Shown in pieces: positions 46,122 to 55,431 of a stretch of 64,000 nucleotides of DNA. The stretch covers positions 1 through 64,000 of the forward strand of contig JAAAJB010000091.1 of the NCBI GenBank assembly GCA_016098155.1. Reading direction: 5' to 3'. Each line of letters opens with the position of its first letter. Within the stretch, counting starts at the first letter, position 1. The notes beneath the pieces are model-generated. The model was not told the origin of the DNA, searched no databases, and was given only the letters and a program-made list of their open reading frames with translations. Both the position numbers and the translations under genes were made by a program. The stretch is from Actinomortierella ambigua. Taxonomy: Eukaryota > Mortierellomycota > Mortierellomycetes > Mortierellales > Mortierellaceae.

Positions 46122-46850
46122 TCACAAAGGGTTCAAGGGCCCGATTTCCAGGGCATCTGGATCACTATTCACTTCTAAATCTACAGGGTTACGGAAGTGA
46201 GAGAGAGCGATAGAGAGAGAGAGAAAGGCTGCATCAGTGGATCATTCATAGACACGATTAATAATACAAAAAATAACAAAATAACAAAAGGATCCTTACG
46301 CCTCTCCTGCCACAGATAGCACTTGGTCGAGCCTGTCCCTGTCAAGCAACCGACGCATTCTGGGAAAACACAGACGGGGTGCCGCCCGCTGATCACATCG
46401 ACTTGCTGCCAGTCAGCCGGAGTGCGGTACTCCGTTTGGTCATCCGTAACTCTGTAGACTTGGAAGTGAATTGCGATCCAGGTATTCTGGGAATCGGGAC
46501 CTGGAGCCCCTTGTAATGTATGTCTGTCCTGGGTATAGTTGTTTGAGATGACGTTATAAGGATTATTGGTGTTGTAGTGGATGGGAGGAGAAAAAGAGAA
46601 AAGGAATGTGAAAGAGACAATGGACTCCTTCTCTTCTTTTAAAAAGAAATCCTTATTGTTTTCCAAAAAGATGGTGATTTGTTTTTTTTTATCAAGCTCC
46701 ATCAAAAGGAAGACTCTGCATTGGGTAATAGAGTGAGCTGGTGCTTTTGTTGCATAGCGTAGCTAGAGAGTCATAGTTGAATGCTTTATTCACAACCCAC
46801 AGCGTTAAATTAGCTTGTGTGGGTCGGGTTCTCGTTAGGCTCTAAAGAGA
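46122..46850 (-). CDS. unidentified multi-exon gene (partly resolved)
   Basis: The last exon, 46180-46122, reads LEVNSDPDALEIGPLNPL and stops. It joins in phase to an upstream exon ending at 46300 (donor GTAAGG). That exon encodes NVISNNYTQDRHTLQGAPGP, then IAIHFQVYRVTDDQTEYRTP and a Cys cluster, VCVFPECVGCLTGTGSTKC. Further upstream, after a strong acceptor TTTTCTCTTTAG near 46842, a segment contains ANLTLWVVNKAFNYDSLATL. No good donor joins this segment to the next exon, so the 5' half is unresolved. A Ser/Pro/Arg-rich frame with a Met at 47126 may be the first exon. The beta-rich, Cys-containing, N-glycosylation-like character suggests a secreted or lumenal protein. I recognise no family. 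Confidence 0.4.
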
Positions 46851-47710
46851 AAACAAAAGGAACAGGTAAAAAAAAAAAGTGCGGTGATGTCTTCCTCCAG
46901 CCTCGCGATTGTGTTCTGAGAGCCGTACTCTCGTCCTCGAGCCTCGTGATGACTTCTGAGGAAGCAGTTTTCTCGTGTTGGTGGTAGTCTGGGCCTGCCG
47001 GGCAGCACCGAAGGCGTCCTCTTGCTGCCCGATGCTATCCGTGGTGCTGGCGTAGCTGCTGCGTGCTCACTGCAAGCGATCCTAGAGCCGAGAAATTGTG
47101 CCAGTGGCGCCGGTGTCGATGCCATGACCTGGAAGAGAGATAGTAACAGAGGAGGAAAAGACCTCGCCCAAGGGTTGTCGTTGTCGTCCATGGAGATTAT
47201 TCCAAGGATGTGTTTTCTTCAGAAAAAAAGGCTTTTGTAGGTGCAGTCTTTTTTTTTTTTTTTTTAGCTCTAACAAAAGGGAAGAAACACAGCACAATTG
47301 TGGTCAGCAGATGTGTATCCATCACAACAAGATGAGCCTGCAGCCAATGTGCTGTGTACCATTTTCACACACATACGCAAGCCCAATGTCCTCTATCTAT
47401 TCTTTCTATCGCCTTTTTTTCTTTTGTCTTCTCTTCTTGTCTGTATCTCCCTTATTGTCTTTCATCCATCTTTTTCTTTGCACCTTCGCTCCCTTTCATC
47501 CTTTATCTTTTCTTCTTCTTCTTCTTCTTCTCTCTCTCTCTCTCTCTCTCACTTCTCTCTCACATATTCTTCCCCTTCAATTTTTCTTCTCCACATGGGC
47601 GGTAGGATTACTGGCCGTCCTGGAGTCTGCAAAGACCCTGCCTAAGGTGGAAATCCCCACACCGACTAAATTACTGGTCGACATTGGGGATTCTCACCAT
47701 CAATTGAACG

Positions 47711-47796
47711 TATTATTTTTACCACACTTCGTCCCACGACTTAGGATCGATTCTTGCAGATCCTAAGTGGTTGAATGAAGGGTGGTAAAAATAATA
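47711..47796. repeat. 38-bp imperfect inverted repeat (hairpin)
   Basis: Arms 47711-47748 and 47759-47796 match at 33 of 38 positions around a 10-bp loop. They start TATTATTTTTACCAC and end CTTAGGATC. Possible origins are a miniature inverted-repeat or foldback element, or a stem encoding a small hairpin RNA. Confidence 0.85.
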
Positions 47797-47822
47797 TTAC
47801 AATATCTGCCTCTCCGCACAAG

Positions 47823-47861
47823 CCGTCTAAAAATTAACGATGTAGGGTATTTTTTAGACGG
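47823..47861. repeat. 11-bp perfect inverted repeat
   Basis: CCGTCTAAAAA at 47823-47833 and TTTTTAGACGG at 47851-47861 flank a 17-bp spacer. It lies only 27 bp from the larger hairpin, so the two may belong to one element. Confidence 0.8.
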
Positions 47862-47972
47862 TGACGGGAACCAGGAAAAATTGGTCGCGAGTTTGGAGCA
47901 GCTTAACCGGAAAGTCATATCAGCAATATGCCAATCGACCTCACCCCCCCCCCCCGAAGAAGAGATCATCCG

Positions 47973-48405
47973 TCAACTCCGACTGACAGGAGCCATTGCG
48001 ACACTGTGCAATGGCGAGGCCGACATCGCATCTGCGACTGCGCTTATTCGCTGATCCTCACCCCTAGCGGGATGCGATCCATCGTAGTTGCAAATGATGT
48101 CGATTACTGCGCTGAGCAGTATGTTCAAACAATGCTGCGGCCCCATGGCCACAGGTATGTTGAGTACGATAGCTGAGAGCGAGCACGACAACGAGACGAG
48201 AGCGATCAGCATAGGACGGTTTGGGGCCCAGTTGACCTCCAACCGCGCTAGCCACGTCGACGACTTTCTCCGTGATTGGCACCACCCAGGAGCCATAGAG
48301 ATCGACATGAGCTAGCGCGAGGGGAACAACCTTGTACTTGCAGGCGATCTGTGGCCACGACCCAGTGTACCAGAAGCGGAGGATATGGCCCTTGACCAGG
48401 CACAA
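47973..48405 (-). pseudogene. possible LTR-retrotransposon or Polinton integrase relic
   Basis: Minus-strand frames read KYKVVPLALAHVDLYGSWVV, resembling the start of an rve integrase core (YGKLPxKxAxxxxWxxVHVDLIGPW), where the Asp after HV is the first catalytic residue. In a shifted frame downstream, AALFEHTAQ and then IICNYDGSHP recall the LFExxWLxRYP and cDnGxEF blocks. Frames change between blocks, so it is broken. Weak similarity only. Confidence 0.33.
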
Positions 48406-48659
48406 AAATACTTCAACTGCCCTGGAGCAACCGCCTTATTCTTGCGCCAGGAGGCTTACATGACATCCCGAACCACTACCAGGGGCTAGGACGGGCCAGA
48501 GGGCTGGCATATCTTCGTTTAAATTGCAGCATTGCAGAGTGTAGGACCATAGACTTTCGGCGATACCCTCCCCCTTTCTACGCCGCTGGTGTCTGGGCAA
48601 AATCATCAGCATCGGCGGGAGTAAAGCACTGGAAGCGTTGAAATCCGCAGCTCTCCTAG

Positions 48660-48730
48660 TTGTTAGAGGGGCCAACTAATCAGAAGAACTTGCGTTTTTG
48701 GGAGAAACGTCCTGGGTTCGAATCCAGGTT
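48660..48730 (+). other. degenerate tRNA-like sequence with B box
   Basis: GGTTCGAATCC at 48715-48725 is a perfect Pol III B box. It is preceded by AATCAGAAGAACTTGCG, which resembles the 3' anticodon arm of a tRNA. The T stem has a mismatch, and the D arm and acceptor stem do not fold. Probably a tRNA relic or the head of a SINE. Confidence 0.35.
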
Positions 48731-49392
48731 AAGGAAGGTTTACTTTCTACCCCTGGGCCTTGGTTCCTTGAAGGAGAAAGGTCTAGTTTTGAATAGCCTT
48801 GAGTTGAACCATCGCGGCAAGCAGTTGGTGTTAAGACGTTGTCACCCGTTCGTATCCTCGGCCCTCCCCAAGTAGCAGGTTTTCAGTGTTACGTTATCCA
48901 TCCAGACAATCCTAGCGACCTCCCGTCTTCGGCTTCGGACCTCCGCCGTGTCCTAATTCCCCTTCGAATTTTTCACGTGCTCAAAAGTCATCTGCAATGG
49001 ATGTATTTCTTCCAATATTTTAGAAAGCCGCTACTACCTATTGTCCGATGCGATCCCTTCGCGACGTTTATGTGGTGGCACCTCGCAGTCTGCATCGCAC
49101 ATACAGTACAATCCCCGCTATGACTCATCGATAGCATGCATTAGTATAAAAAGGGTGGTCAGCCTTCCGCCAATGACTCAAGTCATACACGATCTTGACC
49201 TCGACCCATCCCCAGTCTTCCTATTGTACCCCATCGCGACTCTGACACACCGCTTGTAACAGTCTGTGCAGGTAATGATTGCTTAGCGCTTAAACAATCA
49301 GCATGTTTATTGTCGTTATAATCACTAGATATTGACACCTTCATTTCTCCGCCTACCAATCTCTCATTTCATATCGAAGATCATCATCACCC

Positions 49393-49758
49393 ATGGCTGT
49401 TCGCATCACTTTTGCCGCTGTCTTTTGCCTAGCCATATTTTCTATGGCATTGGCTATGGCACACGCTAGTTTAAGCTGCACCTTGAGGTGCACCGTTTGG
49501 AATACTTGCCGTGGAGGTCTTGCAATCGGAGGGAAAGGAGATCGCTGTGGACCGGAACCCGGTGGGTGTCGCTGTGGTATTTTTATATGGGAAAAACCAA
49601 AACCGGGGAAATTTAGCATGGGCTGCACCCTCGCATGCACCTCTTGGAACACATGCCAAACAACTGGAGTGGTTGCTGCTGTCATTACTCAAGATGACCG
49701 GAGACTGGGGAAATGCGGAGAGGCCCCCAGAGGATGTGATTGCCATAATTTTGTGTAG
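49393..49758 (+). CDS. small secreted cysteine-rich protein with two tandem six-Cys repeats
   Basis: An intronless frame of 121 residues. Residues 1-25 are a clear signal peptide: MAVR, a hydrophobic core FAAVFCLAIFSMALAMA, then AHA. The mature part is two repeats. Repeat 1 is C-x3-C-x5-C-x12-C-x6-C-x-C (CTLRCTVWNTC then CGPEPGGCRC). Repeat 2 is C-x3-C-x5-C-x19-C-x6-C-x-C (CTLACTSWNTC then CGEAPRGCDC). All twelve cysteines are conserved between repeats, implying three disulfides each. I cannot assign it to a known family. Small secreted Cys-rich proteins of fungi are often effectors, antimicrobial peptides or surface proteins, but that is only a class-level inference. The gene stands alone in the debris-rich island, and the start is the only Met that gives a signal peptide. 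Confidence 0.8.
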   Translation: MAVRITFAAVFCLAIFSMALAMAHASLSCTLRCTVWNTCRGGLAIGGKGDRCGPEPGGCRCGIFIWEKPKPGKFSMGCTLACTSWNTCQTTGVVAAVITQDDRRLGKCGEAPRGCDCHNFV

Positions 49759-50892
49759 GAAAAAAAAATAGATAACTCTCATAATAAATATCTACTGAGA
49801 AGTGAGATTATCCTCAATTCCAACCTGATCGAAGCCCTTGGCATTATACTCGCCATCCAGCACAGACGGCATTTCATCGACCAAGTGGCCGGTCTGAGAA
49901 TACCAGGGATCCATCCGCAGTGTTATAAGTCACGTTCGTGATGAATTTTAGTTATTCTGGATTCGGTTCGGGGATTCGCGATTCGTTTCGATTCGTCTCG
50001 CGTAGGGTTCGCGTCTGGTGTCAGACATGGTGTCATCGTAACTTGCCGGCTGCATCCAACATGGTGGTCGCTGGTCGCTACTATTTGCAACGTCCTACTT
50101 GCCCCGAGTACTTGTTGCCCCCTTGCCAAGGACGGCAAGAGGGTCTTCAACCCCTTGGTACGGACCTCAACCGCCTGCTGGCGTGCTGCGGAGCTAATTT
50201 GTGATTCGAACTTACAGACCAAGGGGATCGGCCCCACGGCCACCTTGATGAGAGTATCGTATGGCATTTGTCTTGCGTTTCTTGAGAGCAGAGAGAACTG
50301 TTGATGAATCAGGAATGCATGCATTCATTGCATTCGAATGAACTGCGCTGTAGAGCACGTGCAGTAACCCACATACTGCACCGCCTCCATTCCACTCCTG
50401 TGGAAAATATGGTTCAGACACGTAGGCGGAAACTGTGAGACTGTCAGAGATGTTGCCAAGAAGTGGAGTCAAGGACTTGCCTCGGGAGGGCAAGCGCATA
50501 TCTAGAAAGAAGACTTCATGCCATACAATAGCCCGAAACTAGACACGCGAAACTCCACATGGCTACCGACAAAAACGCACGATTATCCTTCTTATTGTCT
50601 TGATACAGGTTCAAGAGAGTATCTACTTTTACGGCATATCGCGGCTAACATAGTCGTCGGGGGCTGTGCGCGTGAAGTTGGCGAGCCTTTTGCAAGTCAG
50701 ACTTTGTGGTACGAAGGGCTCACTCAGCCGAATAAGCTCACAAAAAATCGCCTGCTTTTGTCGCACAAACCCTTTGAGAATTCTTCACAACCCCTGTGCA
50801 CTTCCTCGCAAGTTGGGCAATGCCCCTACCCCTGTTCGCTTCGTCGCAGTGGGGTGATCATCCCATATGCTAATAATGTGCTAAGGAGGAGC
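49759..50892. other. intergenic; no gene recognised
   Basis: There is a cluster of GATTCG/TTCG repeats at 49967-50010. Other frames on both strands have no recognisable similarity. Confidence 0.45.
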
Positions 50893-51899
50893 TCATGGGA
50901 GTATACACCACCGGGGGTGGTTTCTCGCTTCGTAGTGATCACTCGGAGGATGTGTCAGAGTTCCCTGGCATTTGTATACTTCGCAAGCGAGTCGCCTCAT
51001 GGCCAACTGGATGTTGTGTCCATTCAATGCCGACACCTCAATAAACAGTAGTCCCCTGTCATTAGCCCACGCCTGATATAAAGAAAAAAAAAAGGTGTTA
51101 GTGAAGAAGAAGCGCGGCAGGATTATCCACCTAATCGAGCCCCCTAACTTTCTCCGCCCTGTTTTAACCCCCTCCTCTGTGTTCTCCTTTTACTCAGTCA
51201 ATGAGGTAAGGGAGAGGGGGTGGGTGATACACACTGGTGTTTTTTTACCTTGCCTTCCTCAGTGGTCACGACGCGAGGAGCATCAACATCCTTGCAGTGG
51301 CCGACGAGGAGCACCACCGTGTCGTGTCCACAACACTCGCCTGAACGGCGGTTGTAGATATGATCCAGCCACTTGGCACAATTGTCAAACGATGGGCGAT
51401 GAGCAATGTTGTAGACCAACAGAATCCCTGGTGCTCGTGGGTAGTTTGGTAAGCCATCTCCCGCAATAATATCCCTCCTTGGCCAGACCTGAATGTCAAA
51501 GACACGGAGCTCAACAAGCCGACCCTCGATGCAAACTCGCCGAGAGACGAAATCGGGTCGAATCCGGGTTCTAGGAGCGATTCAAGATAGATTGAGGTTA
51601 GAAGAAAAGGAAAGACAAAAAGAAAGAAAAGCTCAGACTGTAGATCTCCATGGTGTTCCTCGTTGATTCTTATTACAGCCAGAAAAGAGCGTCGCCGGGT
51701 GGTGGAGCATACATATAGCTTGCGAGGATTCTCGTTTTCCCAACATCACTATCGCCTATTTTAGAAGAAACAGATAAACAAGTTTGAACAAGACAGGACA
51801 CGGGAGGGGAGGGGGAAAAAGAGCAACATCGACAATGGAGTTACCGAGTAAAACCAAGTTCATGCTAATGCCTGCTTTGCGCTTGCTCATGGTGGACAT
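50893..51899 (-). CDS. atypical Ras/Rab-like small GTPase
   Basis: Four exons (51899-51845, 51755-51677, 51570-51249, 51072-50893) splice to 211 residues, the usual Rab/Ras size. It reads MSTMSKRKAGISMNLVLLGD with the G1 loop GDSDVGKT formed across intron 1. The switch II strand is ELRVFDIQVWPR where WDTAGQ is expected. A good G-domain helix pattern follows (GILLVYNIAHRPSFDNCAKW). The G4 strand is VVLLVGHCKDVD where VGNKCDL is expected, and G5 is FIEVSAL. The last residues are RWCILP, a possible CaaX-like end, though Pro is an unusual final residue. The P-loop is intact, but G3 and G4 are degenerate, so nucleotide binding or hydrolysis may be altered. Phases agree at all junctions, and no stop interrupts the frame, which argues against a pseudogene. 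Confidence 0.75.
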
Positions 51900-52141
51900 T
51901 ATGCTGAAGAGTTCATTGTGGCAATGAAAAATGGAATGCCCTTGTTGTCGTAGCAAACGTGGCGACGTGGCTTCGACTCCCACCCCCCCCCTTTCCACCT
52001 TATTTTGGCTTTCATGTGGTGCTTTGTGCTTTGTGGGTGGTATGATTGTTGCATTCTCTTTATTCAGCCTCAAAGATCCGTTTGCAGTCGTCTCTTTTTT
52101 GCTTCCTCCACACACGCTCGCCCCAACAGAGTCACCAAGAC

Positions 52142-53171
52142 TTAGCAGACAACGCTGAGAGTCCTCCGGCTGGTGACCAAAAAGTCGAAGCGTTCCTGCT
52201 CGGCCGCAGCAACCTCCCTTTGGTTGTTGTCCAGGTAGTTCTTCAGGTCCTCCTGGGAGGCGATCACATAGTGTACTGTCAAGTAAGTCTAGAGTCGCAA
52301 AAGTAGTAGTAGTAGTAGTAGTAAGAGAGAAAGGACAACGGTGAGAAGAAGGGGGGGGGCACTAGGGGATGTATATAATGGCACACAAGATATCGGATTG
52401 TGTTCCAACTGTTAACTCGAGTTCCTTACCTTGTTGTTGCCCTCTTCTGACAGCCAGTGCAGACCATCTAGCGAAAACAGGGGTTTTGTGTTTAGCAACA
52501 GAGAGGCATCATTTCAACGGGGGGTACATGGTCACAGATACGTGACCCTGCCCATATGCAAAGCATAAAAAAAAAATGCGGAGGTGTTGGCCCCAGTTTT
52601 TTTTTGTGTGTGAGTTGCTGGTCAAACTCACACGCCGACAGTTTGGATGAGAAAGAAGGAAGAGTCACCTCTTCTCCTTCTGCTGCCCACACCCTCTGTC
52701 TCCGACCCCGCACTTACATGGCTTTGGCTGGCGGAAGACCATCGACGACAGGAACCCAGGGATGTTTCTAACTTGGTCCTGGAGAGGAAAAGAAACAGGG
52801 GGGGAGAGCATTAAGGTTCTGCACGGTTCATAAAAAAGCAGCCTTCTTTCCATTCCTGGGATTGCTGTTATCCATGGCGCAAGCAAGGGTGTTGGTGGCG
52901 GGATCCCAGAGTGGGTTTCCCTGCGGTGACAGGGATGTATTGTGGGAGGAGAATCGTGTTGTTTCTTTTTTGTCGTGCTGGCCTGAGCTCCTTGGGTCCA
53001 TTTTTTTTTTCTCACGGGGCCGAAGAATACCTTGGTGAAGACCTTGAGCCATTCGATATAGTCGTCCGCCTTCTCCTTTGGAACCGACAAGTTGACCTCG
53101 TAGACGAGGGTTCCAGGGCTGTACGAGTGGATGGGGGTGGTGGGGGATTCGGGCGAGGCAGAGGACGACAT
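52142..53171 (-). CDS. DUF4286-like small protein
   Basis: Four exons (53171-53031, 52778-52718, 52467-52430, 52288-52142) encode 128 residues. After a Ser/Pro start (MSSSASPESPTTP) the domain reads GTLVYEVNLSVPKEKADDYI with EWLKVFTK, then IPGFLSSMVFRQ, TYLTVHYVIASQEDLKNYLD and FLVTSRRTL. This fits the DUF4286 pattern: YEVNxxV, ipGF, YLTVqYxVxSxxxLxxYL, SRRxL. That is a small alpha-beta domain related to dimeric ferredoxin-like barrels. The function is unknown. A 38-bp exon is needed to keep frame. The stop is 252 bp from the start of the minus-strand GTPase gene. Confidence 0.75.
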
Positions 53172-53368
53172 GGCTTGAATCAATTGGGTTGCATCAACCA
53201 AACACCAACCACCCCAAAAACACAGAGTCGCTTTGGCGACCCCTTTTAAGCGATTAAAGCTTGTGTGGCTTGGCCCATTCTCTTTTTAGTCTCTCTCCCA
53301 TTCCTCTCAGACAGACACATGGAAACTCAATAAATCTTTTTATTTGGAACAAAATGACTCGCGGAACC

Positions 53369-54704
53369 TCAAAAGAAGATGGTCTCCTTGCAGTGGAACC
53401 GTGGGATCTTGCGCAGCTGGGGCTCCTTGGCAACACGCCACAGATACACGTCCAGATCGACCTCGCGCATCCCCTGCGGGCCAAAGTCGACCTTGCAGAT
53501 CTCCTTGGCCTCGCCACTGTTGACGATCCGTGCAATCTCGTGGCAGACATCGACCGACGCCGCACGCAACCGGTACGACTCCTCCACCGTCGTCGCCTGA
53601 CCCTCCTGGACCGTATGCTGCAGATTCTCCGGCAGGACCAGCGTGCCGAAATGAGCCAGCATCGTCGGAATCACATTGTCCGCAAAGATTGGGCTGTTCT
53701 GGATGTCCTCGAACCGGAAGATCGACTCGGTCGCGCCAAATCGCCGCTCCAATGTCGACGCAAGCAACAGTGCCTTTTTGAAAATGTAGACCGCTGTAAT
53801 AGAAAGAGGAGACAAGATATATATATAATTAGTCGATCGAAAAAAAAAGTTGGAACCTCTTTCTGACAACGATTGGATGAATTGAAGACACGAATATCAT
53901 CTCCCAAAAGAAGAAGAAAAAAAAAATACTTACGTTGACCATCCAGCTCAGTGGCATCCTGGAAGGCAGGGAAGGTGTTGATAAGAATCTCTGCAAACTT
54001 TTCGGCAGAGCCACTGGCACGCTTGGCAGCATCCATGACAAAGGCGCCCAACGACTCAAACTTGAGCTGGATCAAAATCCGACCAGTCTCGTTCAGCACC
54101 TCTGTGATCTGCTTTGCAAACTTGACCAACTCTGTGGGCTTGCTCATCGTGACGAGCGCAATCTCGGTCGGGACATCCTTTTGCAACGGGATCCCGAAAT
54201 GAGACGCAACCTCCCACGGTGTGAGCTTCGCCAGCGCCTCGCCGTTGGTCTTTTGAGAGCCAATGTGGAACGACATGACCCCAAAGACAATCGTCTCAAA
54301 CGCCCCCCGACCCGAGGCCTCGTGCAGCTCCTTGCGCCAGCCGTGGCCCGTGTTGAGAATGTCGATCAGCGCAAGCGTGTTGGCCTCTTGCTCGACCGAC
54401 TCGAACCGGAGTGGGAACGACATGCCATTCGCGACCGAGTGCTTGGACCACGACTCTTGCGTCAGCTCGGAGAGGAACTTGTCAATGGCCTGGCGATCGA
54501 CCTGTTTGTAATTATGTTTTTAAAGAGATAGAGACAGAAAGAGACGGATTAGTACCTTCTATTTGTAGAGAGAAAGAAGGGTTCATTTCCATTCAAAAGA
54601 GGCAACATGAGCTCTGCATGTACCTCAATCTTGCTGTTTTCGCGACATTTGCGACTGGACTCGACGATAGCCTTGTAGAGATTGGGTGGACAAGTAAAAG
54701 TCAT
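53369..54704 (-). CDS. QNG1: queuosine salvage protein QNG1 (DUF2419)
   Basis: Three exons (54704-54624, 54501-53934, 53793-53369) give 357 residues. It starts MTFTCPPNLYKAIVESSRKC. Typical blocks are FANGMSFP-type (SVANGMSFPLRFESVEQEAN), DILNTGHGWRKELHE with ASGRGAFETI, FAEILINTFPAFQDA, YIFKKALLLASTLERRFG and the end block FADNVIPTMLAHFGTL. Known role: queuosine 5'-phosphate N-glycosylase, releasing queuine from queuosine 5'-monophosphate so that TGT can place it in tRNA wobble position 34. Eukaryotes cannot make queuine, so this supports use of environmental or bacterial queuosine. Donors are GTACAT and GTAAGT. DUF4286 lies downstream on the same strand. Confidence 0.9.
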
Positions 54705-55431
54705 TCTGAAAAAGAGGGGGAAGAATGTGAGAAAGGATGAATGCAAAGTGCGAGTGCAAAGTGCGTATGCTGGGTATGCTGAGAAGAACAGGTCTCTTTT
54801 ATTTGAAGAGGAAGAAATACGCGCGCGCAGGCTGCGGACTGCGATTCCTGCGATTCCTGCGGTGAGGATCTGCCGCGCCCTGTTATGAATTATTGTCCCC
54901 GACAGAGGGGCTGACATTCGATCATGTTCTTGGAAAAGCTGTTAGGATGGGGTGAGGAGGGGGGGGGCATACTTTATTCGCTCGTAGACAACCCACACCA
55001 ACTACGCATCCGAGAAGCTCTAGTCGTACCGTAGAGCACAAACAAGATCGGTGGGGTACACAGTGGTAGACTATGCCTTCCTTTCTCCCAACCGGCTTGT
55101 TGCTCTTGAAATAATACCCATCGGGAATTTTGATCCGCGTGGCAATGTCGCTCACATTCTTCTCCCAGGTGGGATGAGAGCTGGTATTGAACCATACGAT
55201 TAGTGCTCTTCCATGCAGTAGGTAAACTCTGACATTGCATCGAGAACAAAATACAAAGCCTCTTCAATCCACTGCAAAAAAAGAGAGAAAAAAAAACAAG
55301 GCTAGCCGAAAGACCATAGAGAACCCTGGTCTGCTTCATCTCTCTCATTCCTTCATTCCTTCACCTCCCCTCCATTCGCCATTCAACTACCTCACCCCCC
55401 CCCACCCCCACCTCTTTTACCTCCCAACAGT
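54705..55431. other. divergent intergenic, QNG1 / FAD monooxygenase; coding relic on minus strand
   Basis: On the minus strand, after an acceptor-like TTTTTTTGCAG near 55271, one frame reads WIEEALYFVLDAMSEFTYCM. In another frame NVSDIATRIKIPDGYYFKSN follows. They look like pieces of a real protein, but no consistent model or family was found, so this may be a relic or an unresolved short gene. The right 130 bp are the C-rich leader of the monooxygenase. Confidence 0.35.

Larger units (their letters stand above)
46851..49392. other. debris-rich region with hairpins and relics
   Basis: This contains a T17 run near 47250, a CTT/TC-rich stretch at 47510-47555, two adjacent inverted repeats (47711-47861), an integrase-like relic (47973-48405, minus) and a tRNA-like relic near 48660-48730. 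A plus frame 47782-48054 with VGYFLDGDGNQEKLVASLEQ may be another eroded fragment. Confidence 0.4.

Noticed and set aside
49967..50010. GATTCG/TTCG repeats as a CRISPR-like or satellite array
   Set aside because: The units are six bases or fewer, with irregular spacing and no spacers. CRISPR is not expected in a fungal nucleus.
50518..51051. 177-residue plus-strand frame
   Set aside because: It overlaps the last exon of the minus-strand GTPase, which has clear G5-region sequence and consistent splice phases.
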